Assembly: GCA_016177735.1 (NCBI GenBank)
Contig: JACOUS010000031.1
Location: forward strand, 1-64,000
Reading direction: 5' to 3'
Origin: Ignavibacteriales bacterium
Lineage (GTDB): Bacteria > Bacteroidota > Ignavibacteria > Ignavibacteriales > Melioribacteraceae
Length of the DNA stretch: 64,000 nucleotides
Under the pieces are notes generated by a model, which ran no database searches, was not told the DNA's origin, and saw nothing but the letters and a program-made list of their open reading frames with translations. A program made the translations under genes and the position numbers. This document shows, piece by piece, positions 36,254 to 45,668 of the stretch (positions are counted from its first letter, which is position 1; every line of letters begins with the position of its first letter).

Positions 36254-37726
36254 TTACTTTACAAGCATTATTTTTTTTGTGAGTGTGTTTTTTTCTGTAA
36301 CCAAAGCAGTGATGTATATTCCGCTGGGTAAACTGCTTCCATTAAATTCATACTCGTATCTACCAGCTGAAAATATTTTGTTAGCAAGTTCGGCAACTTC
36401 TCTTCCCAATATATCATAAACCTTCAGCGATACATGCCCAGCGTTTGGAATTGCAAAGCTAATTCTTGTTGTTGGATTGAACGGATTAGGATTAGTTTCT
36501 AATGACTCCGCATAATTTTCGTTTTCGACAGCTATTACTGAAGATTCATCATCAAAGTTTTGTTTCATTAGTGCGGAACCACTCACGGTTTTTGTTACGG
36601 TATAAGTTGAATAGTTCGCATCTGTTACTACACATTTTAGATCGAACGTTCTGCCGTCAGATGTTCGCGTAACTGTATTTGTTGTATTGTAAATACTAAA
36701 CCACGATCCGCACGGAACGTTATCGGGTGTTATTTCACCCATTTCAGCAGAAGCATTAAGTGAAAGCACTTCATTGCAGTGAACATAATATGACCAACTA
36801 TATGTATACGGCGACTTACCACCGGATGCTGTAACCGCGTATGTTCCGCTCTGTCCGTTGCTCAAAGAAGTTGGACCCGACATTGTTGCTGAAATTACTC
36901 TCACAAAATTAGCTGCGTAAGTGCCTTCTTGAGTAAAAGTTGTCGTTCTTGAGATGCTACCGTTGTTCCAATTTGTAAAAACATAATTTATTCCAGAAAT
37001 AGTTTGATCTACTGCGGTGGCTATAACTGTATTTCCCGCCATCGCTTCTACTGACATAGGCGAATAATATTGAGTACCATTAACATTTATAATCCCACCA
37101 TTACTCGCATTATCAAAATTATTTATGAATGTAAAAAATCTTGGACCCTGGAAGTTGAAACCAAATATTATTTCATTATCATTTGTAGAAATCTGCGGTA
37201 TCCCTGATGTAAATAAACTAGATAAAGATTCAGGCAACAGAGAATATCCAAGGTTTATTTCAATATTATCTGGGAAAGCATTAATATTAACACCATAGAA
37301 AGAAACCGAGATTGGATCATGAATAAAAACTAATTTGTAACCCGTTTGTAAATCTCCTTGTATTTCAACCCGCCCTGAAATACTAAGTTGTTGATGATCT
37401 ACCGCCGGAAATGAAAATAGGAAAATATCTATTTCAGCAACAAGAGCAAGATTTACATTTAGAGTAATTATATTATTGGGTTGTACGTTTACAGTAGCAG
37501 CATCTACGTTAACATACCATGCTTCAAGCCCAAGTTCACCGGTATAATCTCCAAAATTAATCCCGTGTGCCTCAACCAATGCATTCAAAATATTATTTAT
37601 TTGTGTTTCGTTAATCTTTACATTGGCATCATACTGAGCATTTGTTTCAACTGACAAAGAAAAAGTTATCATAAAAACTATGATATAAATGCTTATAATT
37701 TTGTGTGAAAGTATTTTTGTAAACAT
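36254..37726 (-). CDS. Secreted protein with T9SS sorting domain
   Basis: A 490-residue exported protein with no family I can name for its main part. A signal peptide ends near TNAQ (residue 30). Residues about 35-200 are strand-rich with alternating hydrophobic residues (YTGELGLEAWYVNVDAAT) and look similar in layout to the protein encoded downstream. Residues about 215-280 (GGIINVNGTQYYSPMSVEAM) and 285-390 look like Ig-like folds, the second with ASGGKSPYTYSWSY, a typical SprB/PKD-type start. The C-terminus (LETNPNPFNPTTRISFAIP to KKIMLVK) is a type IX sorting domain. It is probably a surface protein. GGAG precedes the ATG; a terminator follows the stop. Confidence 0.75.
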   Translation of the reverse strand: MFTKILSHKIISIYIIVFMITFSLSVETNAQYDANVKINETQINNILNALVEAHGINFGDYTGELGLEAWYVNVDAATVNVQPNNIITLNVNLALVAEIDIFLFSFPAVDHQQLSISGRVEIQGDLQTGYKLVFIHDPISVSFYGVNINAFPDNIEINLGYSLLPESLSSLFTSGIPQISTNDNEIIFGFNFQGPRFFTFINNFDNASNGGIINVNGTQYYSPMSVEAMAGNTVIATAVDQTISGINYVFTNWNNGSISRTTTFTQEGTYAANFVRVISATMSGPTSLSNGQSGTYAVTASGGKSPYTYSWSYYVHCNEVLSLNASAEMGEITPDNVPCGSWFSIYNTTNTVTRTSDGRTFDLKCVVTDANYSTYTVTKTVSGSALMKQNFDDESSVIAVENENYAESLETNPNPFNPTTRISFAIPNAGHVSLKVYDILGREVAELANKIFSAGRYEYEFNGSSLPSGIYITALVTEKNTLTKKIMLVK

Positions 37727-37757
37727 TTTATGCTCCTATAATTTTGTCACCTATTTA

Positions 37758-38666
37758 TTAGTTTATTGACTTGCTCGCTCCGCAATATCTACCACTAAAG
37801 TAGTTCGGGACAGACGAGTACTCCCTTACATAAAATGTTTCATTGATCCTGTATATAATTTTTAGAGTATATTCAGGGGCATAAAAAATATTGTCCCCCA
37901 TGTAAATACTTATAGATTGCCCCTTTGGACAAGTATTGTTAGGGTACCGGTGCCAACGAACAACTCCTGCTGCTTCAACTATTACTTCAGCAATAGTTAC
38001 TTCGATGTTAGAAAGTATTATTAAATAATCAGGGGTACTACCATTTATAATATCTAATGCCGCCCACAGTTTCGGCAAATAAGAGTCTACAGTTGTTGTT
38101 ATTGTAAACAGCAATTTATCTAAATTAATTGACCAGCCAAGCGTGACGTTACTAATGTTAACTCTCCTTTGGTTTAAAAACGGGGAACTAATTTGATTTA
38201 GCATTTTTGATGGATATAACCATGGTTCGTAAGAATTATAAGTTGACACAAGTGCTGTTTTCAACCAATCAGGTATATTTAGCATATTAACTTTATCGGG
38301 CAAATCTAACAGAAAAGCTTTTACTTGCTCAGTGGAAATACTGGCTTGTGAAATACTAATAGTTGGATTTATATTGAGTCCATTAAAATTACCTACATTC
38401 GATTCCACTCGAATGGGCATATTTATCCTAAAAGAACCTGATTGTAAATCGATAAAGGGACGGGAAAGGTAAAAGGTGTAGGTTATCCCTAATGACGGCA
38501 CGGTACCGCTCACAACTCTTGGGAAATTTAATTGATCGTACTGTTGCGCTAATGCTCGATTGATTGCTGTTTGTGTTAGTTCAAAGTTGACTGAAAACGA
38601 ATGTTCTCCAGCAAATAAGAATGTATTCGAAAAAATTATTAAAGACAAAATTAGAACCTTTTTCAT
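37758..38666 (-). CDS. Exported protein of unknown function
   Basis: A 302-residue exported protein with no recognised domain. The signal peptide is at 1-17 (cut near LFAG). The mature region is strand-rich and begins FSVNFELTQTAINRAL, the same kind of start (Thr-Gln-x-x-Ile-Asn) as in the T9SS-domain protein downstream (INETQINNIL), which suggests a shared lipid-binding-like (TULIP/DUF-type) fold. This is weak, by eye only. A short Cys-containing end (CPKGQ, RYCGASKSIN) and no sorting domain mark it as different. It is upstream of the T9SS-domain gene on the same strand, 31 bases apart, so the two are probably co-expressed. Confidence 0.6.
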   Translation of the reverse strand: MKKVLILSLIIFSNTFLFAGEHSFSVNFELTQTAINRALAQQYDQLNFPRVVSGTVPSLGITYTFYLSRPFIDLQSGSFRINMPIRVESNVGNFNGLNINPTISISQASISTEQVKAFLLDLPDKVNMLNIPDWLKTALVSTYNSYEPWLYPSKMLNQISSPFLNQRRVNISNVTLGWSINLDKLLFTITTTVDSYLPKLWAALDIINGSTPDYLIILSNIEVTIAEVIVEAAGVVRWHRYPNNTCPKGQSISIYMGDNIFYAPEYTLKIIYRINETFYVREYSSVPNYFSGRYCGASKSIN

Positions 38667-38784
38667 ATTAAGCCCCACAAAGTTTGTTGAAAATGCTTTT
38701 CAAAAGACTGAAAATTATTACACAGTTTATAAAATTTTTACTTAGTCGTATAAATAATAACTTGAAAAAATTCCTCTGACTTAA

Positions 38785-39243
38785 TCAAAAACTATAACCA
38801 AAGCTAAAACCTCCAAAAAGTATTACTTTTTCATTGTAGTAAAAAGGCGTAAAAGAAATTCTAGTATTTATCCCACCTTCACTTTGGATACAATAACTAA
38901 CGACACCCGTCATTATCTCTCCTTGGGCAGTTTTTTCTCCAAGCTTACCAAAATTTAGCGGAGATGAAAAAAAAGTCGTTCCTAAACCAGTTTCAATATA
39001 ATTACCCCCTACATAGAAACGATAGTTTAAGATAAGTGGGATAGAAACAATTGGTTTGGTGTCTGTAGGTAGAACCATACCACCTAATCTTACACTAAAG
39101 TCAGAATAAACAACTCGATCGTAGTTTAATGAGTAAGCCCCAGCGTTTCCAAACAACTCGAAGAAAATATTATTATCTCTTTTTTTCTGTGCACCCGAGA
39201 CAGAACAAAACAAGAGAATAAATATTATAACATACCTTTTCAT
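38785..39243 (-). CDS. Small outer-membrane beta-barrel-like protein
   Basis: A 152-residue exported protein. A signal peptide (to about SVSGAQ, residue 19) is followed by amphipathic strands with alternating hydrophobic residues and a final strand ending in Phe (FGGFSFGYSF), the usual end of a BamA-assembled barrel. Eight strands would fit the length. Function unknown. The ATG at 39243 is preferred over a TTG one codon earlier because AGGAGGA is well spaced from it. It lies upstream of the two exported proteins but with a gap of about 120 bases. Confidence 0.62.
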   Translation of the reverse strand: MKRYVIIFILLFCSVSGAQKKRDNNIFFELFGNAGAYSLNYDRVVYSDFSVRLGGMVLPTDTKPIVSIPLILNYRFYVGGNYIETGLGTTFFSSPLNFGKLGEKTAQGEIMTGVVSYCIQSEGGINTRISFTPFYYNEKVILFGGFSFGYSF

Positions 39244-39679
39244 CAAGATTTCCTCCTAACTAATTAATTGCCAATAATGTCTTTTCCCAAAAAAGTTAAA
39301 CCACATCCACCTCCATTTTTGTAGAAAAAATACTTCCTTGTTTTCGATGGTAAAATGATTTGTGTGCTCTAAAATGATTATTGCCCTCTTGTTGCTTCTA
39401 CAAAAAATAGGTCGCTATAATTCTAACCTTTCTAAACTAATAATTAAAATTAATACAAAGGAGAGAAGAAAGAAGTGGAAAAATTTGGTGCTACTTGACT
39501 ATAAACCAAATTGGCGATGACTATTTTTATTACAAACCTATCATGAAGTCATTCTGTTTTCCATGTATTGGCTACAGAATTTTCCAATTAACAAAGCTTG
39601 TAAATACTCAAATAGTTGCCGAGCCGGATAAATCATTGTAACTTTATCACGGAAAAATTTCCAAAAAAAATTTGACGAT
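39244..39679. other. Intergenic, 436 bases, no gene seen
   Basis: AT-rich gap between two divergent genes. I see no open frame of note, no palindrome and no known RNA motif. AAAGGAGAGAAG near 39459 looks like a ribosome site but the frame after the GTG at 39475 closes at once (VEKFGAT stop). Confidence 0.4.
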
Positions 39680-40333
39680 ATGCGTGCACTTAAAAATCTG
39701 TTGGAAAATAACAAAGCATGGGCGGACGGTATTAAATCTGTTGAACCGGATTTCTTCGAAAAACTTTCGCATCAGCAATCGCCGGAATATTTGTGGATCG
39801 GATGCTCGGACAGCCGCGTTCCGGCAAATCAAATTGTAGGTCTTCTGCCCGGCGAACTTTTTGTTCACCGCAATGTTGCAAACATGGTTGTTCACACAGA
39901 TCTGAATTGCCTCTCGGTTATTCAGTATGCAGTTGATGTACTCAAAGTAAAACATATAATTGTGTGCGGTCATTACAGTTGCGGCGGTGTTGATGCTGCA
40001 TTCAAAAATTTAAAACTGGGTTTAATCGATAACTGGCTCCGCCACACACAAGATGTAATTGAAAAATATTCATCTCTTCTTTCAAAAATTATTGATGAAC
40101 ACGCAAAACTCAACCGCATCTGCGAATTAAATGTGATTGAACAAGCGGTGAATGTCTGCAAAACAACAATTGTTCAGCAAGCATGGGAACGCGGGCAAGA
40201 ACTTTCTGTTCACGGCTGGATTTACGGCTTGCACAACGGTCTTCTGAAAGATTTGAATATCTGCATCACTAACAATAGTGAGCTGGCTTCGATATATCAA
40301 TCATCGCTAACTTATCTCTCCGAACAAAACTAA
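39680..40333 (+). CDS. Beta-carbonic anhydrase, cytoplasmic
   Basis: A 217-residue beta-class carbonic anhydrase of the Can/CynT type without a signal peptide, so cytoplasmic. Zinc ligands are Cys42 and Asp44 (GCSDSR), His98 and Cys101 (GHYSCGG). PGELFVHRNVANMV and the C-terminal LSVHGWIYGL are typical of the family. It supplies bicarbonate for carboxylases and pH balance. The exported paralogue is at 6274-6918. Confidence 0.95.
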   Translation: MRALKNLLENNKAWADGIKSVEPDFFEKLSHQQSPEYLWIGCSDSRVPANQIVGLLPGELFVHRNVANMVVHTDLNCLSVIQYAVDVLKVKHIIVCGHYSCGGVDAAFKNLKLGLIDNWLRHTQDVIEKYSSLLSKIIDEHAKLNRICELNVIEQAVNVCKTTIVQQAWERGQELSVHGWIYGLHNGLLKDLNICITNNSELASIYQSSLTYLSEQN

Positions 40334-40380
40334 AACGCCGGTTACCACAACAAGTAACAATGCACAAGTACGAAGTTCGA

Positions 40381-40395
40381 TCCGCCGTAGGCGGA
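40381..40395. repeat. Short palindrome TCCGCC-GTA-GGCGGA
   Basis: A 6-bp perfect stem between the carbonic anhydrase and valS genes, in a 273-base gap that also holds low-complexity word repeats (GCATGAATGAATGATTGCAT, and CATCCAGCAACAAGTAACAAG-like). Similar GC-rich palindromes are scattered in related genomes. It may act as a weak terminator. Confidence 0.4.
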
Positions 40396-40606
40396 ACGAA
40401 GGACGAATGAACGCATGGCTGCATGAATGAATGATTGCATGAAAAAATTTTCTTTAATGAGAAAGGGCTTTGTCTTGCATCTTGCGTCTCACATCTCGTG
40501 TTCATTCCCGGCATCTCCGAAAGAGTTCTACGGGCAAGCATCCAGCAACAAGTAACAAGTTTCCTTATATTTGCACTTAATTTTTGTAAAAATTTCAGAG
40601 AAGTTA

Positions 40607-43249
40607 ATGCACCCTAAAAATCTTGCCGATATTCCGAAAGCATACAGCCCGAAAGATGTTGAAGATAAATGGTACAAATACTGGTACGATTACAATCTTT
40701 ATCACAGCGACGTTGACGAAACAAAAAAGTCTTACACAATTGTAATTCCTCCTCCGAACATTACCGGAATTTTACACATCGGACACATACTCAACAACAC
40801 ACTGCAAGATATTTACATCCGCTACAAAAGAATGAGCGGCTACAATGCTTGCTGGGTTCCGGGTATTGATCACGCTTCAATTGCGACCGAAGCAAAAGTG
40901 GTTGCCATGCTGAAAGAAAAACACATAACCAAAGATTCAATCTCGCGCGAAGAGTTTTTGAAATACTGTTACGAATGGAAAGAAAAATACGGTGGAATAA
41001 TTTTTCAACAGCTGCGCAAACTTGGTGTTAGCTGCGATTGGCAGCGCGAACGCTTCACGATGGATGATCATTATTATAAAAAAGTTACCGAAGCATTCGT
41101 AAAACTTTACAAAGAAGGTTACATCTACCGCGGATACAGAATGGTGAACTGGGACCCGGCTTCAAAATCTGCAATCTCCGATGAAGAAGTTTTTTACAAA
41201 GAAGTTCAGGGAAAACTTTGGCACTTCAAATACCCGGTTAAAGATTCAAAAGAATTTGTGATAGTAGCAACTACGCGACCCGAAACGATGCTCGGCGATA
41301 CCGGAATTGCCGTTAATCCAGATGACGAACGATACAAACATCTAATTGGAAAAATTGTTGTACTTCCGATTGTTGGAAGAGAGATTCCTCTTTTTGCAGA
41401 TGAATATGTTGATAAAGAATTCGGAACCGGCGCCGTAAAAGTTACTCCGGCACACGATGTTAACGATTATGAAATGGGTCAGCGCCACAAACTTGAGATG
41501 ATCAACATCTTTAACGAAGATGCAACAACAAACGGAAACGTTCCGAAAGAATTTAGAAATTTAGACCGCTACGAAGTCCGCGAAAAGGTTATAACGCGAA
41601 TGGAAGAACTCGGTCTTCTTCACAAAGTTGATAACTACACAAACAAAGTCGGTTACTCACAACGCGGAAATGTTCCTATCGAGCCGTACCTTTCCGAGCA
41701 GTGGTTCATGAAAATGACGCAGCTTTCTTTCCCGGCAATCAAAGCTGTGCTCGATGGCAAAGTTAAATTTCATCCGGAACACTGGACAAAAACATACGAA
41801 CACTGGATGACGAACATCCGCGATTGGTGCATCTCGCGCCAATTATGGTGGGGTCACCGAATTCCGGTTTGGTATAACAAAGAGACCCACGAAATTTACT
41901 GCGAAGTTGAACAGCCCGATGATATTGAAAATTATTATCAGGATGATGATGTGCTCGATACATGGGCATCGAGCTGGCTTTGGGCGCAAGATGTTTTCAC
42001 AAACGAACACGATCAAAAATATTATTACCCGACCGATCTGCTTGTAACCGCACCCGATATTATTTTCTTCTGGGTTGCGCGCATGATTATTGCCGGAATG
42101 CATTTCATGGATGAGATTCCGTTTAAAGATGTTTACTTCACAAGTACGGTGCGCGATACACAAGGAAGAAAGATGAGCAAGTCGCTCGGTAATTCTCCCG
42201 ATCCGCTCGATTTGATTGCAGACTACGGCGCTGATGCTCTTCGCTTCACGATGACTTACATTGCACCGCTCGGTCAGGATGTTCATTTCAGCAACGAGAT
42301 GGTTGAAATCGGACGAAACTTTGCAAACAAAATGTGGAACGCCGGACGCTTTCTTTTAATGAATCTTGCCTCGCGGCAGACGAGTGCACAAAACATAAAA
42401 CTCGATCCCTCGCTTAAAAATAAACATATTGATTTCACAGATAGATGGATTCTTTCGCGTTTCAACAAAACAATAAAAGAATTTACCGATGCACTCGACC
42501 GTTTTGAAGTTAATGCCGCATCAAAAATTGTTTATAGTTACGTGTGGAATGATTTCTGCGATTGGTATGTCGAACTTTCAAAACAAAGATTGTATCAAGG
42601 AAGCGAAGAAGAAAAATCTGCCGTACTAACACGTGCAATTTTATTGTTCGAAGAGATGCTGAAACTTGTTCATCCTTTCATGCCGTTTATTACGGAAGAA
42701 ATTTGGCAGTTGTTTGATGAAAAAAAAGCCGGTGAAAGTATTTCCGTCTCTTCCTTCCCAAAATTCAACAAAGATTCTGTTGATGAAAATTCCGAAAAAG
42801 AAATTTTATTTGTTCAGGATGTTGTAACTGCAATTAGAAATATCCGCGGCGAAATGAACATCTCTCCGGCGAGAGCTATTAATGTTTTCTTGAAGACAGA
42901 CCGGGTAACCGAAGAACAGAGCAAATACATAAAATCACTTGTGCGGATTGATGAATTGAAAGTTAACGCACATATGGAAAAACCGAAAGCGAGTGCATCT
43001 GCTGTTGTTAAAGGATGCGATATTTTCATTCCTCTCGAAGGATTGATTGACTTGAATGTTGAACGCACAAGAATTGAAAAAGAGATTGCGCGTATTTCAG
43101 GTTCACTCGAAGGCGTTAAGAAAAAATTGACGAACGAAGGATTCGTTGCAAAGGCACCCGCCGATGTAATCGAACGCGAACGTATGAAAATGAATGATTG
43201 GGAAAAGGCGCTTGAAAAGTTGAAAGCAATATTGGAAGATTTGAAGTAG
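40607..43249 (+). CDS. valS: Valyl-tRNA synthetase
   Basis: An 880-residue class I aminoacyl-tRNA synthetase that charges tRNA-Val and edits Thr. It shows the HIGH motif in GILHIGHILNN, the CP1 editing domain (TTRPETMLGDTGIAV, GTGAVKVTPAHD), KMSKS in GRKMSKSLGNSPDP, and the Val-specific catalytic core (WISRQLWWGHRIPVWY-like CISRQLWWGHRIPVWY). The anticodon-binding domain and a C-terminal coiled coil (about 815-880) complete it. The ATG at 40607 follows AGAGAAG; twelve in-frame codons upstream are not part of the family. Confidence 0.98.
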   Translation: MHPKNLADIPKAYSPKDVEDKWYKYWYDYNLYHSDVDETKKSYTIVIPPPNITGILHIGHILNNTLQDIYIRYKRMSGYNACWVPGIDHASIATEAKVVAMLKEKHITKDSISREEFLKYCYEWKEKYGGIIFQQLRKLGVSCDWQRERFTMDDHYYKKVTEAFVKLYKEGYIYRGYRMVNWDPASKSAISDEEVFYKEVQGKLWHFKYPVKDSKEFVIVATTRPETMLGDTGIAVNPDDERYKHLIGKIVVLPIVGREIPLFADEYVDKEFGTGAVKVTPAHDVNDYEMGQRHKLEMINIFNEDATTNGNVPKEFRNLDRYEVREKVITRMEELGLLHKVDNYTNKVGYSQRGNVPIEPYLSEQWFMKMTQLSFPAIKAVLDGKVKFHPEHWTKTYEHWMTNIRDWCISRQLWWGHRIPVWYNKETHEIYCEVEQPDDIENYYQDDDVLDTWASSWLWAQDVFTNEHDQKYYYPTDLLVTAPDIIFFWVARMIIAGMHFMDEIPFKDVYFTSTVRDTQGRKMSKSLGNSPDPLDLIADYGADALRFTMTYIAPLGQDVHFSNEMVEIGRNFANKMWNAGRFLLMNLASRQTSAQNIKLDPSLKNKHIDFTDRWILSRFNKTIKEFTDALDRFEVNAASKIVYSYVWNDFCDWYVELSKQRLYQGSEEEKSAVLTRAILLFEEMLKLVHPFMPFITEEIWQLFDEKKAGESISVSSFPKFNKDSVDENSEKEILFVQDVVTAIRNIRGEMNISPARAINVFLKTDRVTEEQSKYIKSLVRIDELKVNAHMEKPKASASAVVKGCDIFIPLEGLIDLNVERTRIEKEIARISGSLEGVKKKLTNEGFVAKAPADVIERERMKMNDWEKALEKLKAILEDLK

Positions 43250-43282
43250 TTTTTACAAAAATGAACACACCGTATTTTTTTC

Positions 43283-43313
43283 TTGACTCTCCCCTTGGGA
43301 CAGCCTTTATATT
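43283..43313 (+). promoter_or_regulatory. MerR-type promoter with 19-bp spacer and dyad
   Basis: TTGACT at 43283-43288 and TATATT at 43308-43313 are 19 bases apart. The spacer holds the dyad CTCCCC-TTGG-GACAG. A spacer of 19 bases, longer than the usual 17, is the mark of promoters twisted into shape by MerR-family activators. It lies 45 bases upstream of the MerR gene itself, so autoactivation is expected. Confidence 0.75.
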
Positions 43314-43357
43314 TGGTATGTAAGTCGTGCACGGCTTGTAAACAAAAGGAGATAATC

Positions 43358-44167
43358 ATGAAATACGGCATCGGCGAATTTTCGCGTATCACTTCTCTTT
43401 CGATCAAATCACTGAGGCTCTATCACGAAAAAGAAATTCTTGTTCCTTCCGAAGTTGATCAATTTACCGGCTACCGATACTACAACGAAATGAATATTGA
43501 GTTCGCAAAGACAATTAAGATTCTGAAGGAATATGATTTCTCGCTTGCGGAAATCAAAGAAATAATTGATGAGTTCAACGATGAATCCGAAATACTTGAA
43601 CAACTCATCAAAAAGAAAAACGAGATCGAGAAAAAGATCGCCCGCTATAAAGATATCTCCGTTTCAATTGATTCAATAATCAAAAAAGAAAAGGAGAACA
43701 AAATGAGAATCGAAAACGAATTTGAGATCGAAGAAAAAGAGATCGAAACAATGCTGATTGCAGCTTACAGAATGAAAGGAAAATATTCCGATGTTGGAAA
43801 AGGATTCGGCGTGCTTGCAAAAAATTTCGGAAGTGAAATTAACGGCAAAGCAATGTGCCTGTACTACGACGGCGAGTACAAAGAAGATGATGCAGATATT
43901 GAAACATGCTTTCCGGTAAGAAAAGGAAAAGATGTTGACGGAATTTCCGTCCGCGGATTAAAAGGCGGAAGGTGCGTGAGCCTCATGCACAAAGGTCCGT
44001 ACGAACTTCTCGGAGAATCGTACAGAAAAATTTTCAATTACATCAACGCAAGAAACTACAACACTTTAATTCCGTCGCGCGAAGTTTACATCAAAGGACC
44101 GGGCATGATCTTCAAAGGCAATCCGAATAATTATTTGACGGAGATACAAATATTCATTCAGCGGTAA
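43358..44167 (+). CDS. MerR family regulator with GyrI-like ligand domain
   Basis: A 269-residue activator. Residues 1-75 form the MerR winged helix (IGEFSRITSLSIKSLRLYHE, GYRYYNEMN), then a dimerising coiled coil (80-115), then a GyrI/BmrR-type effector domain (from about 125: ETMLIAAYRMKGKYSD to YLTEIQIFIQR). Members bind hydrophobic or cationic drugs and switch on efflux or detoxification genes. No efflux gene is adjacent; it is preceded by valS and followed by a threonine-dehydratase-like gene. AAAAGGAG lies before the ATG. A typical 19-bp-spacer promoter is upstream. A 25-codon in-frame extension upstream runs through that promoter and is not real. Confidence 0.9.
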   Translation: MKYGIGEFSRITSLSIKSLRLYHEKEILVPSEVDQFTGYRYYNEMNIEFAKTIKILKEYDFSLAEIKEIIDEFNDESEILEQLIKKKNEIEKKIARYKDISVSIDSIIKKEKENKMRIENEFEIEEKEIETMLIAAYRMKGKYSDVGKGFGVLAKNFGSEINGKAMCLYYDGEYKEDDADIETCFPVRKGKDVDGISVRGLKGGRCVSLMHKGPYELLGESYRKIFNYINARNYNTLIPSREVYIKGPGMIFKGNPNNYLTEIQIFIQR

Positions 44168-44304
44168 TTATGATTTCATTTGTGTGCCTTTATACTTTTC
44201 AAAAAGCATGAAGGCACTGATAATTTCTTTTTAAACTATCCTTTTACTTCCACTGTTTAATATCTATTTTAGAAAAAAGTTTGTTAACATTTTCCAGAAA
44301 CAAT

Positions 44305-45261
44305 ATGTTAGATCGCATTCCCGCAAAACAAGACATAATTGAAGCGCACGAAAGAATTAAAAGACAAGTTCACCACACGCCGGTATTAACATCTTCCTCA
44401 ATTAATAAAATTGCCGATTGCAAAATTTATTTTAAGTGCGAAAACTTCCAGAAAGTCGGTGCGTTTAAATTTAGAGGCGCAAGCAATGCTGTTCTTTCAT
44501 TAAACAAAAACGATTTACAAAAAGGAGTTGCAACACATTCATCGGGTAATCACGCAGCGGCGCTTTCGCTTGCGGCAAAAATGAAAAACATTCCGGCTTA
44601 CATTGTAATGCCCCGCACCGCGCCTGAAATAAAAAAGAGAGCCGTTGAAAATTACGGTGCACAAATAACTTTCTGCGAACCCACATTGAAATCACGCGAA
44701 GAAACTCTCGCAAAAATTGTTGATGAAACCGGTGCGGCTTTTATTCATCCGTACGATAATTATTCAATAATTGCCGGACAGGCAACTTGCGGCAAGGAAG
44801 TTTTGGAAGAACTTCACAATTTGGATTTTATCGTTGCGCCGGTTGGCGGCGGCGGACTTTTGAGCGGCACATGTTTGAGTGCAAAATATTTTTCTCCGCA
44901 AACAAAGGTTATTGGCGCCGAGCCGCAAGGTGCTGATGATGCATTCCGTTCTTTGCGTGACGGAGTGATTCATCCATCGGTAAATCCAAAAACTATCTGC
45001 GATGGTCTGCTCACTCAATTATCCGAAAGAACATTTAACATTATCCGCAATCATGCCGATGAAATAATAACGGTTGACGAAGGTTCAATCATTTCTGCGA
45101 TGAAAATGATTTGGGAGAGAATGAAAATAATTATCGAGCCTTCAAGCGCCGTCACACTTGCGGCAATATTGAAGAACAAAGAAAAATTTAGCGGTAAAAA
45201 AGTAGGATTAATTTTAAGCGGCGGGAATGTGGATTTGGAAAATCTGCCGTGGAAAGAATGA
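44305..45261 (+). CDS. Threonine/serine dehydratase or serine racemase-like enzyme
   Basis: A 318-residue fold-type II PLP enzyme. The PLP Lys is in QKVGAFKFRGASNAV, the phosphate loop in VGGGGLLSG, and SSGNHAAALSLAAK binds the cofactor's other side. It lacks the regulatory ACT-like C-domain of biosynthetic IlvA, so it resembles catabolic threonine dehydratase, serine racemase or serine dehydratase. These convert Thr/Ser to 2-oxobutyrate/pyruvate or racemise Ser; they cannot be told apart here. The ATG at 44305 begins the conserved region; a TTG eight codons before is less likely. Confidence 0.9.
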   Translation: MLDRIPAKQDIIEAHERIKRQVHHTPVLTSSSINKIADCKIYFKCENFQKVGAFKFRGASNAVLSLNKNDLQKGVATHSSGNHAAALSLAAKMKNIPAYIVMPRTAPEIKKRAVENYGAQITFCEPTLKSREETLAKIVDETGAAFIHPYDNYSIIAGQATCGKEVLEELHNLDFIVAPVGGGGLLSGTCLSAKYFSPQTKVIGAEPQGADDAFRSLRDGVIHPSVNPKTICDGLLTQLSERTFNIIRNHADEIITVDEGSIISAMKMIWERMKIIIEPSSAVTLAAILKNKEKFSGKKVGLILSGGNVDLENLPWKE

Positions 45262-45278
45262 AAAATCATTTGTAGAAA

Positions 45279-45668
45279 TTATCTGTTCAATAATAGAATT
45301 TCTTCTATAACCTCCGATAAAGTTTTCTGTTTCGTATCGATCACCTTAGTTGCTGTATGCTTATGATGTGGAAAAGTTTTTATCTCTTCATGGTGCGGCG
45401 CATTATCGTATCGAAAAATCAGTTCTTTATTTTTCGTTTGATAATGATAACGATATGTTACCACAGCCGTTCTTGAATCACTTTCAATATATTCCATAAA
45501 ATGGAATTCGCTAAAATTTGATAATGTAATTTTTCCAACAAGAAGTGCTGTGTTGATCGATTTCTTTTCTTTTTTGATTTCGATTTTGATAAAGAGGGGG
45601 TTATTTAGAAGAATATCTATACTTTCAAAATATTCATCAATCGACAACTTTAACACCATCCAAATCAT
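45279..45668 (-). CDS. TumE-type toxin (DUF6516 family)
   Basis: A 129-residue protein that matches the TumE toxin family (DUF6516): LSIDEYFESIDILLNNPLFI, then a strand region and the striking signature FRYDNAPHHEEIKTFPHHKH, followed by LSEVIEEILLL. TumE is described as a toxin of a toxin-antitoxin pair; its target is not something I can state. The antitoxin gene upstream overlaps it by up to 32 bases. The start may be the ATG at 45668 or the one three codons later at 45659; neither has a clear ribosome site, as expected for coupled translation. Confidence 0.85.
   Translation of the reverse strand: MIWMVLKLSIDEYFESIDILLNNPLFIKIEIKKEKKSINTALLVGKITLSNFSEFHFMEYIESDSRTAVVTYRYHYQTKNKELIFRYDNAPHHEEIKTFPHHKHTATKVIDTKQKTLSEVIEEILLLNR

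Noticed and set aside
40401-40560. Direct words such as GCATGAATGAATG and CAAGTAACAAG as a possible tandem repeat or CRISPR
   Set aside because: Words are short, irregular and without spacers of constant length. Low-complexity drift like that near 3140 and 22640.
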